Source: JAZSQZ01 sp045538175 (GTDB taxonomy: Bacteria; Bacillota; Clostridia; Christensenellales; UBA1242). From it: a DNA stretch of 44,758 bases. A program made the translations under genes and the position numbers. Shown one piece after another: positions 25,474 through 33,988 of this stretch. The notes beneath the pieces were generated by a model. That model made no database searches, was not told the origin of the DNA, and saw only the letters and a list, made by a program, of their open reading frames with translations. Position 1 is the first letter of the stretch. The number at the start of each line of letters is the position of its first letter. The stretch covers positions 1 to 44,758 of the forward strand of contig JAZSQZ010000083.1 of assembly GCA_045538175.1 (NCBI GenBank). The letters run 5' to 3'.

Positions 25474-25530
25474 CAGGATTGTGATAGAAATATGCACAAT
25501 CACGAGGGGCTTCGCGCGCCCTCATTTTTT
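25474..25530 (+). ncRNA. Candidate ~57-nt small RNA
   Basis: Promoter, two stem-loops and a U tract in tandem with no convincing open frame. Stem 1: GATTGTG (25477-25483) with CACAATC (25495-25501). Stem 2: GAGGG (25504-25508) with CCCTC (25519-25523), GC-rich in an otherwise AT-rich gap, followed by ATTTTTT (25524-25530), a terminator. GTGAT (25481-25485) can alternatively pair with ATCAC (25499-25503). No known RNA family is recognised. The transcript would end about 94 bases before tRNA-Val, so it is not obviously a leader. Confidence 0.5.
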
Positions 25531-25623
25531 ATTTATACAAAAAGCAATAAAACAAATAAATTTAAAAAAAATACTAGACAAAATAAAATCATTATGGTAT
25601 TATATTTTTCGTTAAATAAATAT

Positions 25624-25699
25624 GGGCAGTTAACTCAGTTGGTAGAGTGTCACTTTGACGTAGTGAAAGTCAGGAGTTCGAGTCTCTTACTGCCCACCA
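25624..25699 (+). tRNA. tRNA-Val(GAC)
   Basis: 76-base cloverleaf with encoded CCA. Acceptor GGGCAGT/ACTGCCC, D arm ACTC-AGTTGGTA-GAGT, anticodon arm TCACT-TTGACGT-AGTGA, T arm AGGAG-TTCGAGT-CTCTT with one G-T pair. Anticodon GAC reads valine GUC/GUU codons. Position 37 is G, where A is more usual for a tRNA reading G-starting codons. Followed by its own terminator. Confidence 0.93.
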
Positions 25700-25704
25700 A
25701 AATT

Positions 25705-25730
25705 AAAGAAGCCCAACGGCTTCTTTTTTT
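25705..25730 (+). terminator. Terminator after tRNA-Val
   Basis: AAAGAAGCC / GGCTTCTTT stem with a T run. Confidence 0.88.
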
Positions 25731-25744
25731 GTTTTTGTTGCACA

Positions 25745-25773
25745 TTGACAAAATTTGTGCGTGGTATTAAAAT
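25745..25773 (+). promoter_or_regulatory. Promoter of the nucleotidyltransferase-fold gene
   Basis: Perfect TTGACA (25745-25750), 17-base spacer, TAAAAT (25768-25773), 25 bases before the start codon. Confidence 0.75.
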
Positions 25774-25798
25774 TATTATAATAAACAAAGGGGGCAAA

Positions 25799-26851
25799 AT
25801 GGGGAACGAAATCAAAAACAGTATAATGTGTTATGCTAGGCTTCAAAAGATTTTAAAAGCAACAAACCCTTCTAGCGATATTGTTGTAAATGAAGAAAAC
25901 TTTGCAAAAATTGCTGGCAACCTACTTTTACAAACAGTAAGGGAAGAATCTTTTGAAAGTTTTCAGGCAGACTTTTTCCAAATTGCAAAATACATAGCAG
26001 ACGACTATAACGCAACACAAGCCCCGGGCAAAGGAGAAATGTTAGAAGGTCTTGCACAAAAAATTTATGGCAGTGTAAAAGACAAAAATATTGATATGTT
26101 TTTCCTTGGTGGCCTTGCAATAAATATGCACGCAAGGACAGTCGCCCCAAACCCAGACCAACTTGTATACAGAACAAGTGGCGATATTGATTTAAGAGTT
26201 GATGAAACAAAACTAACTGAGTTTTTAACAATAATGCACAAAACCCTAGGATTAAAAACCGTTGAAGATAAAAGAACTCTTCCACCAGAAGAGCGACACA
26301 TCGAAAGATTTACCACAAGGGGTTCGCCAAGATCTGGTCCACTTGTTGTTATGAGAATGGAAGACGGCTTAGGTATTGAAATCTTCCCTATGAGAGTAGA
26401 CGAAGAAGGCAAAATCTATGACGTTGGATATTTCCCACAAAACGGCTCGCCAACAGCCTTTACAAGACTTAATAACTACACAATCCATAACAGTGGAAAC
26501 GAAAACGATCCACCACATACAGACGTGGTTTCAGCTTTCCTTAAAAAATGTGAAATAAGCAGACCAACCGGCAAAGACTTTGTTGACGCATACAACCTTG
26601 TTGCAAGTGGTTGCGTAAACGCACAAACACTTGAAGAAGGCATCGGTCTTATAGAAAAATCGCCTTGGACAGCTTCGCAAAACCCTATTGACAATCACTC
26701 AGAAGACGCCCCACAAGAAGTTGTTGATTTTCAAGAAAACAATATGGGATTTGGTTTTAACGACAAACTAAAAGAAATCTCTCAAACCGAAACCGAAACG
26801 CACGACACATCTTCTATGTCAACAGATTCACACTCACTTGGTTTAGAATAA
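25799..26851 (+). CDS. Orphan nucleotidyltransferase-fold protein
   Basis: The 350-residue protein carries the marks of a nucleotidyltransferase domain: FFLGGLAINMHA (about 101-112, the GG loop), RTSGDIDLRV (125-134, a DxD metal-binding pair) and DGLGIEIFPM (189-198) as the third carboxylate. This resembles the AbiEii/MNT group used in toxin-antitoxin and antiphage systems, but no antitoxin (AbiEi-like) or HEPN partner is adjacent. The N-terminal ~95 residues are helical and the C-terminal ~60 are acidic and Ser/Thr-rich. Start ATG 25799 has AAAGGGGG upstream; an upstream TTG at 25745 is the promoter -35 and was rejected. Function uncertain: a housekeeping, DNA-repair or defence role is possible. 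Confidence 0.65.
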   Translation: MGNEIKNSIMCYARLQKILKATNPSSDIVVNEENFAKIAGNLLLQTVREESFESFQADFFQIAKYIADDYNATQAPGKGEMLEGLAQKIYGSVKDKNIDMFFLGGLAINMHARTVAPNPDQLVYRTSGDIDLRVDETKLTEFLTIMHKTLGLKTVEDKRTLPPEERHIERFTTRGSPRSGPLVVMRMEDGLGIEIFPMRVDEEGKIYDVGYFPQNGSPTAFTRLNNYTIHNSGNENDPPHTDVVSAFLKKCEISRPTGKDFVDAYNLVASGCVNAQTLEEGIGLIEKSPWTASQNPIDNHSEDAPQEVVDFQENNMGFGFNDKLKEISQTETETHDTSSMSTDSHSLGLE

Positions 26852-26860
26852 AAGAACAAA

Positions 26861-26892
26861 AAAACACACGAAAACTCGTGTGTTTTGTTTTT
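26861..26892. terminator. Bidirectional terminator
   Basis: AAAACACACGA (26861-26871) with TCGTGTGTTTT (26876-26886), followed by T residues; lies between converging genes. Confidence 0.85.
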
Positions 26893-26894
26893 TA

Positions 26895-27512
26895 TTAAGC
26901 AGCTGTTTTGATTTCTGTAACAACTTTGTAAAGATCGCTAAAGTTACCTGACATTGTATATTGTCCATAAACTCTAATTTGGCTTGTTGTCCAAAGACCA
27001 ACCATAACTTGAACTTCTGTTCTTTCGTCTTCTGCTGTGATTACAAAATAAACATGGTCGTATTCTGTTTTCTTTTCAGCATCTTTAGTTGTTGGGTTAC
27101 CCTTATCGTCAATATATTGTTTTTCGCTATATTGGAAAACGATAACAGCCTTGTCTTCTTCAGTTGTTTTTACGCTTTGATACTTGTAGCTACCAAATTT
27201 TTCATATTTAACAGCATCGTTAAGTGTTCCGTTGAATAAAGCTGTGATTGCTTTTTCTTTTGGAGCATTTGTAAATTCTTCCCAAACTTTATCAATAGTT
27301 TCTTGGTCACGTTTGTCATCTGCAGTTTTTGACAACAATGTTAAGTAGCCAGAACCAATTGTTGAAGTATCAGTTGTTGCAACATAAACTCTAAAGTCAG
27401 GTTTTTCGATTTGTGGAACTCTGCCTACAGGAATAAGAGCCATCAAAATTGTTGTAATTGCAATAACAGCAATTAGTCCTAAAGAAACAGATAAAACTAT
27501 AATTCTTTTCAT
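26895..27512 (-). CDS. Membrane-anchored or secreted protein of unknown function
   Basis: 205 residues. An N-terminal hydrophobic segment (about 4-29, IIVLSVSLGLIAVIAITTILMALI) after MKR acts as a signal anchor; no lipobox Cys follows, so it is probably tethered with its domain outside. The rest is a soluble alpha/beta domain with a Lys/Glu-rich middle and a C-terminal strand-rich part (YDHVYFVITAEDERTEVQVMVGL). No recognised family. ATG 27512 with GAGG upstream. Lies downstream of ftsH on the same strand but has its own promoter inside a long inverted repeat. Confidence 0.7.
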   Translation of the reverse strand: MKRIIVLSVSLGLIAVIAITTILMALIPVGRVPQIEKPDFRVYVATTDTSTIGSGYLTLLSKTADDKRDQETIDKVWEEFTNAPKEKAITALFNGTLNDAVKYEKFGSYKYQSVKTTEEDKAVIVFQYSEKQYIDDKGNPTTKDAEKKTEYDHVYFVITAEDERTEVQVMVGLWTTSQIRVYGQYTMSGNFSDLYKVVTEIKTAA

Positions 27513-27544
27513 TTTCGTCCTCGTTTAAAATAGTATAAGATTAG

Positions 27545-27605
27545 CAATTAACAATTGCCACACTAATATCAATAGTTTATTAGTTTTTGTGACAATTGTC
27601 AATTG
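27545..27605. promoter_or_regulatory. 61-bp imperfect palindrome overlapping a minus-strand promoter
   Basis: Outer arms (27545-27561 and 27589-27605) match at 15 of 17 positions. Inner arms ACTAATA (27562-27568) and TATTAGT (27578-27584) are perfect. On the minus strand it contains TTGACA (27597-27602), 17 bases, then TAAACT (27574-27579), a plausible promoter for the 205-residue protein gene. It may also end ftsH transcription, but there is no U tract. Confidence 0.5.
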
Positions 27606-27627
27606 TTTAATTTGTGTAAGTTTAAAA

Positions 27628-29946
27628 TCAATCTTTTTTGTCTGTCTTTTTGTCGTCAGTCTTTTTCTTTCTTGTAGTTTTTGGCTTTACAGTTTCAAGT
27701 TTAGGAGAAAAATTTTTGTCTTTCTCTTCTTCTTTTTTCTCTTCTTTTTTAGCCTCTACAGGTTCAGTTTTAGGTTGATTTTCTTTAAGGTCATTAAGTT
27801 TTGTTTCTGCCTCTGTTATGGCATTGTTGCACTCGTTTTTAACCTTCTCTACTTCTTCTTCTGTGATAACGCCTGCATTTCTCAATGCTTCAGCAGTTTT
27901 GATTCTTGCAGTTTTGTCTTTCTTAACTTTTTCAAGTTCAGCTTCTGCCTTTTCAATTTCTGCTTTCTTTCTGTTTTGGTTTTCTTCTTCTTCCATCTTC
28001 TTGATGATTTCTTCTTTGCTTCTGCCGTCCATAATCATGCCAACTTCTTCAATATAGATGGTTTCTTTTTCAAGCAAGACATCAACCATAACATTTATTT
28101 TTGCTACGTTTTCTAAGATAATTTTTCTTGCCTTCTCGTAACACTCGTCGACAATTCTCTTTACTTCTGCATCAATATCTGCAGCAGTTTTTTCGCTATA
28201 AGTTACTTGTGTTTGATAATCTCTACCGATAAATACTTCTGTGCTAGAACCGAAATTGATAGGTCCAAGATTTTTACTCATACCCCACTCTGTAACCATC
28301 TTTCTTGCAATCTTTGTTACTCTTTCAATGTCGTTTGAAGCGCCTGTGCAAATGTCATTTAACAAACATTCTTCAGCAACTCTACCACCAAGCATCATTG
28401 TGATTGTATCCATAAGTTTGCCATAAGACATATGATTTTCATCTTTGTCAGGGCGACTGATTGTGTAACCTGCTGCCATACCTCTTGGGATAATAGAAAC
28501 TTCTTGTACAACATCGCAGTGCTCTAGAAGTCTTCCAATAATTGCGTGACCTGCTTCGTGGAAAGCAGTAATCTTTTTGTCAGCATCTGTAATAACTCTG
28601 CTCTTCTTTTGTGGTCCCATAATAACCTTGTTGATACCTTCTTGAATATCAACCATTGTTATCTTCTTTCTGCCACTTCTAGCAGTTAAAATTGCAGCTT
28701 CGTTAAGTAAGTTTTCAAGGTCTGCACCTGTAAAACCACTTGTAAGTTTTGCAACTGTTTTAAAACTTACCGATTCGTCAATAGGTTTCTTTCTTGCGTG
28801 AACTTCAAGTATCTTTTCTCTACCTTTAACATCAGGTGGATTTACAACAATTTGTCTATCAAATCTACCAGGTCTAAGTAAGGCCGGGTCCAAAACATCG
28901 CTTCTGTTTGTTGCAGCAATAACGATAATTCCCTCGTTTCCTTCAAAACCGTCCATTTGAACTAAAAGTTGGTTTAATGTTTGTTCCCTTTCGTCGTTGC
29001 CACCACCAAGGCCTGCACCTCTTTGACGACCTACAGCATCGATTTCATCAATGAAAACAATACATGGCGCGTGTTTCTTTGCTTGATCAAATAAATCTCT
29101 TACACGTGAAGCACCAACACCAACAAACATCTCAACAAAGTCAGAACCACTTATTGAGAAAAATGGAACGTTGCTCTCCCCTGCAATTGCTTTTGCAAGT
29201 AAAGTCTTACCTGTACCAGGTTGACCAACCATCAAAACGCCTTTAGGAATTTTTGCACCGAGTTCTGTGAATTTTTGTGGGTTCTTTAAAAACTCTACAA
29301 CTTCTTCTAACTCTTCTTTTTCTTCATCAATACCGGCGACATCTGAAAATCTTGTCTTAATATTTTGAGCCATATTTGCTCTTGTTTTTCCAAATGTCAT
29401 ACTCTTAGAATTTGCACCAAGAATATTTTTAAGCAAGAACCAACCAAAGACCAAAACAACTAAAATGCTAAGATAAGGTAAAAGTGATTCAAGCCATGAT
29501 TCAGATACAGGTTCACTCATATAAGTGATTTTTTCAAGTTTAGGTTTATCTGCGTTTGCAGGATCATTGTTATAAGTTTCAACTGCAGTGTTATAATCTT
29601 CAATCATTTCAAGAATTGTTGTTATGTCGGCAGTGTATCCAAATGTGAAGTAATAATCTGCACTGTTTGGGAATTGTGCAAGTTGAATTTTAGAGTCTTT
29701 GCAAAGAACATATCCTGTTGTTCCGTAGCAATAAACATACTTAACCTTTCCCTCATCTATAAGTTCTTCTAAACTCGTATAAGGTTGTGTTTCTTCACTA
29801 TAAGCACCTGTAATACTAATGTATTGACCCTTGCTGCCGCTTGGCATAAAGTACATCAAAACAAGTATTGCAAGCACAAAACCAAGCAAGAAAATCCAGC
29901 CTTTGGACTTGTTTGTATTTGTATTTTTAGGATTATTTGTGTTCAA
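27628..29946 (-). CDS. ftsH: ATP-dependent zinc metalloprotease FtsH
   Basis: Membrane-anchored AAA+ protease that degrades misfolded membrane and regulatory proteins. Membrane helices at about 17-34 and 157-176 flank an external domain. AAA domain: Walker A GQPGTGKT (241-248), Walker B CIVFIDEID (295-303), second region of homology AATNRSDVLDPALLRPGRFD. Protease domain with the zinc motif HEAGH (463-467). Length 772 is about 120 residues above the usual ~650: the extra C-terminal part is a charged coiled coil with a SHOCT-like segment (AEALRNAGVITEEEVEKVK) and a Lys/Thr-rich end. The start is TTG 29946 with GGAGGT upstream; no ATG precedes the first helix. It borders the gene-free origin-like block. 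Confidence 0.95.
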   Translation of the reverse strand: MNTNNPKNTNTNKSKGWIFLLGFVLAILVLMYFMPSGSKGQYISITGAYSEETQPYTSLEELIDEGKVKYVYCYGTTGYVLCKDSKIQLAQFPNSADYYFTFGYTADITTILEMIEDYNTAVETYNNDPANADKPKLEKITYMSEPVSESWLESLLPYLSILVVLVFGWFLLKNILGANSKSMTFGKTRANMAQNIKTRFSDVAGIDEEKEELEEVVEFLKNPQKFTELGAKIPKGVLMVGQPGTGKTLLAKAIAGESNVPFFSISGSDFVEMFVGVGASRVRDLFDQAKKHAPCIVFIDEIDAVGRQRGAGLGGGNDEREQTLNQLLVQMDGFEGNEGIIVIAATNRSDVLDPALLRPGRFDRQIVVNPPDVKGREKILEVHARKKPIDESVSFKTVAKLTSGFTGADLENLLNEAAILTARSGRKKITMVDIQEGINKVIMGPQKKSRVITDADKKITAFHEAGHAIIGRLLEHCDVVQEVSIIPRGMAAGYTISRPDKDENHMSYGKLMDTITMMLGGRVAEECLLNDICTGASNDIERVTKIARKMVTEWGMSKNLGPINFGSSTEVFIGRDYQTQVTYSEKTAADIDAEVKRIVDECYEKARKIILENVAKINVMVDVLLEKETIYIEEVGMIMDGRSKEEIIKKMEEEENQNRKKAEIEKAEAELEKVKKDKTARIKTAEALRNAGVITEEEVEKVKNECNNAITEAETKLNDLKENQPKTEPVEAKKEEKKEEEKDKNFSPKLETVKPKTTRKKKTDDKKTDKKD

Positions 29947-30008
29947 AATTCTACCTCCAATAAACTAGTCAAAATATCCAAAATAAATATTTGCCAAAAT
30001 ATGTAATT

Positions 30009-30036
30009 ATTTTATCACAAAGAAAAAATTTATCAA
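30009..30036 (-). promoter_or_regulatory. ftsH promoter
   Basis: Minus strand TTGATA (30031-30036), 16-base spacer, extended -10 TGA-TAAAAT (-10 at 30009-30014). Confidence 0.55.
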
Positions 30037-30358
30037 ACAAATTTTACTGCTATATTAGTATATATTAAAAAATAAAAAAATAATAAACAAATAAAAATAA
30101 GTTTCAACAAAATCTTTAAAAGTTTTTTGTTTTGCCCCCAAATTAAAAACATATAAAGACCAAATAGGGAAGTGTGCAAAAAAAATCTTTAAAAGCAAAG
30201 CATAAAAGTTCCCACAAAACAAAGATAGTTAATACTTTTACCAAACAAATATTTAAACACTTATACGCTATTACACCCCTTTACCACCATAAAAACAATC
30301 AAAAAAACTATCAATTTTTCATAAATTTGAAGTAAAACTTTTTAGCAAAAATAAAAAT

Positions 30359-30374
30359 TGTTTCACGTAAAACA
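30359..30374. promoter_or_regulatory. Degenerate parS site
   Basis: TGTTTCACGTAAAACA, 15 of 16 positions of the parS palindrome, about 2.5 kb from the main cluster. Confidence 0.55.
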
Positions 30375-30395
30375 TTTTAAAACACAATCAATATT

Positions 30396-30414
30396 CGCCT
30401 TTATTTTACTACAG
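30396..30414 (+). repeat. Dispersed intergenic motif copy
   Basis: CGCCTTTATTTTACTACAG; no clear CGACCA box follows. Confidence 0.4.
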
Positions 30415-30959
30415 TTTACACTTTGCAACAACACAAAAAAGCCAACAATATTTATAATTTTTAAAACAGTAATTACTTTTAAAAACAAAAAATTCCACTT
30501 TTTAAATAAACAAAATTTCGCTATTTTTATCGCTCATTTTATCCTTTAAACCTTGTGTTTGTTTGTAAATTTGCATTAAGTTTTTAAAGCTTAAAATACG
30601 AATTCAAAAACCCCAAAATTAAAAATTTTTAAAACTCATTTGTTTTAAATAAAATCCCTTAAAAAATCAACATTAAAAAAGAGCCTTATTAAGATAAGAA
30701 TATAAGTTTGTCAAAACTTGCAGAATCATTTTATAAAAAACAAAATTTGCTAGAACCAACTTAAAAATTTGCCACAAGATAAAATTCTAAAATTTTGCCA
30801 CAAAGAAAATGGTTTAAGACACAACAATACAACAAACCTAAAGAAACCTTGTTTTTAAATGCAACAGGGGAGTATCATAAAAACTATCACTTTTTACCCA
30901 CAAACAAAGCAATCCATACACCCCTTATTTTCTCTAGATAAAATCATTTTTAGGCCAAC

Positions 30960-31213
30960 TTATCCACATATAAACAACTATAATTATTCACAATTTTCAA
31001 AAATTTGTGGATAACTTTTTTATAACTATTTTTTAATTAAATTTTACAAAACCGACCATAAATTCTGCTATAGCAAAATCGCCAAATCCCTTTATTTTAC
31101 TAACATATATCAATCGCATAAATTTTTAAGAAAAATTTTTCCGACCGGTCAACTGTTAAAAATTTTTACTTAAATTTTGGAGTTTTCCACAGTTTTCCAC
31201 AAAGTTATCCACA
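30960..31213. promoter_or_regulatory. DnaA-box cluster (candidate oriC element)
   Basis: Four perfect TTATNCACA boxes in 254 bp: TTATCCACA at 30960-30968, TTATTCACA at 30984-30992, TGTGGATAA (minus-strand box) at 31006-31014, and TTATCCACA at 31205-31213. Two one-mismatch boxes TTTTCCACA lie at 31183-31191 and 31193-31201. Flanking sequence is extremely AT-rich (for example 31,360-31,450), as a DNA-unwinding element would be. No other stretch of the window has more than one perfect box. Confidence 0.65.
31054..31104 (+). repeat. Dispersed intergenic motif copy
   Basis: GACCA box (31054-31058), then TCCCTTTATTTTACTAAC (31087-31104), inside the DnaA-box cluster. Confidence 0.5.
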
Positions 31214-31552
31214 ATCGTTTTTACAAAATTTTACATATTTTTACTTCTCTTAACATGCAACAACTTTGAACATTTTTAAAACAGTTTATAAAACACAAAC
31301 AATAAAAGTGGAGAAGTGACAAATCTATAAACATATTTTAAGAAGCTCTTAAAAACACAAAATCTAAAAATTCAAAAAAATTTTTAAAAACCACAAAATA
31401 TATTTTTAACAATATTTTTTATTTTTTTGAAAAATTTCAAAAAATTTGCCACAAAGAAAAATTTTCTAAAAAATGCTAAAATTTAGACTCAAATAAGCCA
31501 AAATGCTCAAAAATGGGGCAAAAATGACCAAATTTAAAAAAACAAAAATGCA

Positions 31553-31571
31553 GGAAAATAAAGGGGTTTAG
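31553..31571 (-). repeat. Dispersed intergenic motif copy, inverted
   Basis: GGAAAATAAAGGGGTTTAG, the reverse complement of CTAAACCCCTTTATTTTCC. Confidence 0.5.
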
Positions 31572-31936
31572 CGATTTTTTATCGTTTTAGACGCGCTGAG
31601 ACAGAATTTCATATCAATTTTTTATTTTTGCACAATAAAAAACACCTCAATTTTACCATTTTTAAACCATTTTTCAAAAATCAACAGCAAATTTTCTAAT
31701 CAAGGTGCAAAATTCAAAAAACAGTAGATAACATTAAACAAAAATTTTCCTGAAAGAAAAGTTTTACCAGAATCAAAAATTTTATAAACCAAAAATTTTG
31801 CCATAGAAACAAAAAATTTTACAAAAAACACAAAAACAATTTATTTGGCATCATTTCTTTTTTAAAAAACACCAAAACAAACAAAATTATTTTAATTAAA
31901 AACCACAAACAGAAAAACAGGGAAGTAGTTTGTTCT

Positions 31937-32023
31937 ACCGACCAATCAAACTTCTATATTAAAAAAAACACAAACAAAACAGATATATCCCTTTATTTTT
32001 CTATAGTTTATAAATCGACCACG
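31937..32023 (+). repeat. Dispersed intergenic motif copies
   Basis: ACCGACCAATCAA (31937-31949), then ATCCCTTTATTTTTCTATAG (31987-32006) followed by CGACCACG (32016-32023). Confidence 0.5.
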
Positions 32024-32308
32024 AATTCTTCAAGTTTTTAACCATTTTTACCAAACACACAAAACATCTTAAAACACAAAATCAGGTCACAACAAAAGCA
32101 ATCAATTTTAAATATATAAATATTTTACAAATAAACAAATTCAATATTCTAACTACTCAATTTTTTCTCTAAATACTTTTATCACAAAGCGACAAAACCT
32201 ATATACACTTTCAAAACATTTAAAATCTTTTTTACAACCAAAATGCCACAATGTTTGCCGACTATTTATATTTTTTAAGCAAATTATTAAGCACAAAAAA
32301 ACCGATAA

Positions 32309-32350
32309 ACCCCTTTGTTTTAAATAAGATTACGATTTCCGACCAATCAA
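32309..32350 (+). repeat. Dispersed intergenic motif copy
   Basis: ACCCCTTTGTTTTAAATAAG (32309-32328), then CCGACCAATCAA (32339-32350). Aligns along its length with the mgtE-downstream copy at 12264-12300. Confidence 0.55.
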
Positions 32351-32892
32351 TTTTTATTTTTATATTATAAACCACATCTAACACGCACGCCGTTTATCCC
32401 AAAATCCATAAACATATTTTAAATCACTTATAAAAATCCAGGAACAAAACAAATAAATAAATGAAAAAGTTTTAAAAAGATTTTGCCACACCACAACCAA
32501 TTATAAATGTTATTTACAAAACAAGCATTTTACTCCATATTAAAACCCAAACAGTTTTGCTTATTTTGTTTTTTCTGTATTTTACACAAATAACGCCGTG
32601 TTTTACACAAAAAACAAGCCTTTTATTAACCATTTGATTTAAAGCCAAATATACGCCCTAAAGCCAATCAAAACAATAATTGAAGAATTCCCCAAACAAC
32701 CCCACAAAACACGCCTCAAACCCTTAATTTTAGCCCCAAACACACATCTTTTTAACAATATTTTTAAAATATCCATTATAACACTCATTTTAACGCCCAA
32801 ATTTGCCCCCATTTGCCTTATTTGCGTTATTTACAAGACTTTCTCTGTAATTACAAAACGGTTGCCATAGGGCTTAAATTTCGCCCTTAAAG

Positions 32893-32908
32893 TGTTTCAC
32901 GTGAAACA
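32893..32908. promoter_or_regulatory. parS site 1
   Basis: Perfect palindrome TGTTTCACGTGAAACA, the chromosomal ParB (Spo0J) binding site consensus of Firmicutes. The left flank TAAAG is shared with site 3. Confidence 0.93.
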
Positions 32909-33205
32909 TCAAAAAAAGAAAAACTGTATTTTACACAAACAAAAAAGCATACAAGCACAATACCGCAGTCCTAAACAAACTTGTTTGTTATTATAATTGC
33001 AAAAAATATAAGGCGATAAGATTAAAAACATTTAATATAGGGCACATTTGTTTATAAGGCAAGAAGCAAAAGATACAACACGTATTAGGCATTTTAAATA
33101 AAGATAGGAAACCACAAAAGAAACACCTTGGTTTACCAAACAAACAAAACCCGCAAACAAGTCAAGTGGCGACAAAACAAATGTTTTGAAGGATTTAGAA
33201 AAATT

Positions 33206-33221
33206 TGTTTCACGTGAAACA
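33206..33221. promoter_or_regulatory. parS site 2
   Basis: Perfect TGTTTCACGTGAAACA; the symmetry extends to a 28-bp perfect palindrome at 33200-33227. Confidence 0.93.
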
Positions 33222-33339
33222 AATTTTAATTACATACAAAACAACACAAGACGGTCCAAACCATATATTTACTTTAAACGTTTTCTACAAATCGCACAAC
33301 ACAACAAAGGAAACAAATAGTTTATAAACCTGCCTAAAG

Positions 33340-33355
33340 TGTTTCACGTGAAACA
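33340..33355. promoter_or_regulatory. parS site 3
   Basis: Perfect TGTTTCACGTGAAACA with the same TAAAG left flank as site 1. Confidence 0.93.
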
Positions 33356-33404
33356 TTTTGCTTCCACGCCTACTTATTAAGTATTATTTAAAAAACAGTT
33401 TGTG

Positions 33405-33423
33405 CTAGAAAAATAAAGGTGCG
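33405..33423 (-). repeat. Dispersed intergenic motif copy, inverted
   Basis: CTAGAAAAATAAAGGTGCG, between parS sites 3 and 4. Confidence 0.45.
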
Positions 33424-33515
33424 TAGCTATTTTAAAGAAAGTTTTAATTACTTATACGAAGATTATATTTGAAAAGTTTTAAAAAACACTTGTTATTAAG
33501 TTAACACCCGTTTAT

Positions 33516-33531
33516 TGTTTCACGTGAAACA
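33516..33531. promoter_or_regulatory. parS site 4
   Basis: Perfect TGTTTCACGTGAAACA. Confidence 0.93.
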
Positions 33532-33584
33532 ATCTGTGGGGCAGTTTAATATTTTTTGTTTAGGTCTTTACTTTTTATAAAACA

Positions 33585-33600
33585 TGTTTCACGTGAAACA
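33585..33600. promoter_or_regulatory. parS site 5
   Basis: Perfect TGTTTCACGTGAAACA; the symmetry extends to a 28-bp perfect palindrome at 33579-33606. This is the site nearest parB. Confidence 0.93.
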
Positions 33601-33964
33601 TGTTTTGCTTATTAAATCAATACAATTAACTTTGTTTTTGTTTGTTGTCGGTTTTAGATGTTTTGTAGAATATGAAATTTGTATAATGTTCTACAAAACA
33701 AAAACCTATGCTGTTTGTGTGTTTATTTTAAATACTCTAGTTCTTCGTTTATATTTTAAAACTGCTGTGATCTTGTTGTTTATTCAAAAAGATATGCCAT
33801 GTCTTGCAAATCATTAAAACGAATTGCTATATACCAAACTTAAACAAACAATAATAACTCAAGCGTTTTTGTTTTTAAACCATACAATTATGTTTGCTAT
33901 ACAAATAGCAAAAACCATACTATAAAGGTTTTAAATATCTTTATTATTGTAGAATATAAAACAA

Positions 33965-33988
33965 AAAAGAAGGGGTGACCCTTCTTTT
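33965..33988 (-). terminator. parB terminator
   Basis: AAAAGAAGGG / CCCTTCTTTT stem with GTGA loop just after the parB stop; T run on the minus strand. Confidence 0.87.

Noticed and set aside
25492..25770. 92-codon open frame upstream of the nucleotidyltransferase
   Set aside because: It runs through the small-RNA terminator, tRNA-Val and its terminator; no protein signature.
29101..29116. parS-like sequence inside ftsH (ACACGTGAAGCA core)
   Set aside because: Three mismatches to the 16-bp consensus, asymmetric and coding-constrained.
33584..33817. 77-codon plus-strand open frame beginning MFHVKH
   Set aside because: The first codons are the parS palindrome itself, a known source of spurious MFHVKH proteins; there is no ribosome binding site and no recognisable product. 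The same applies to the frame at 30358-30549.
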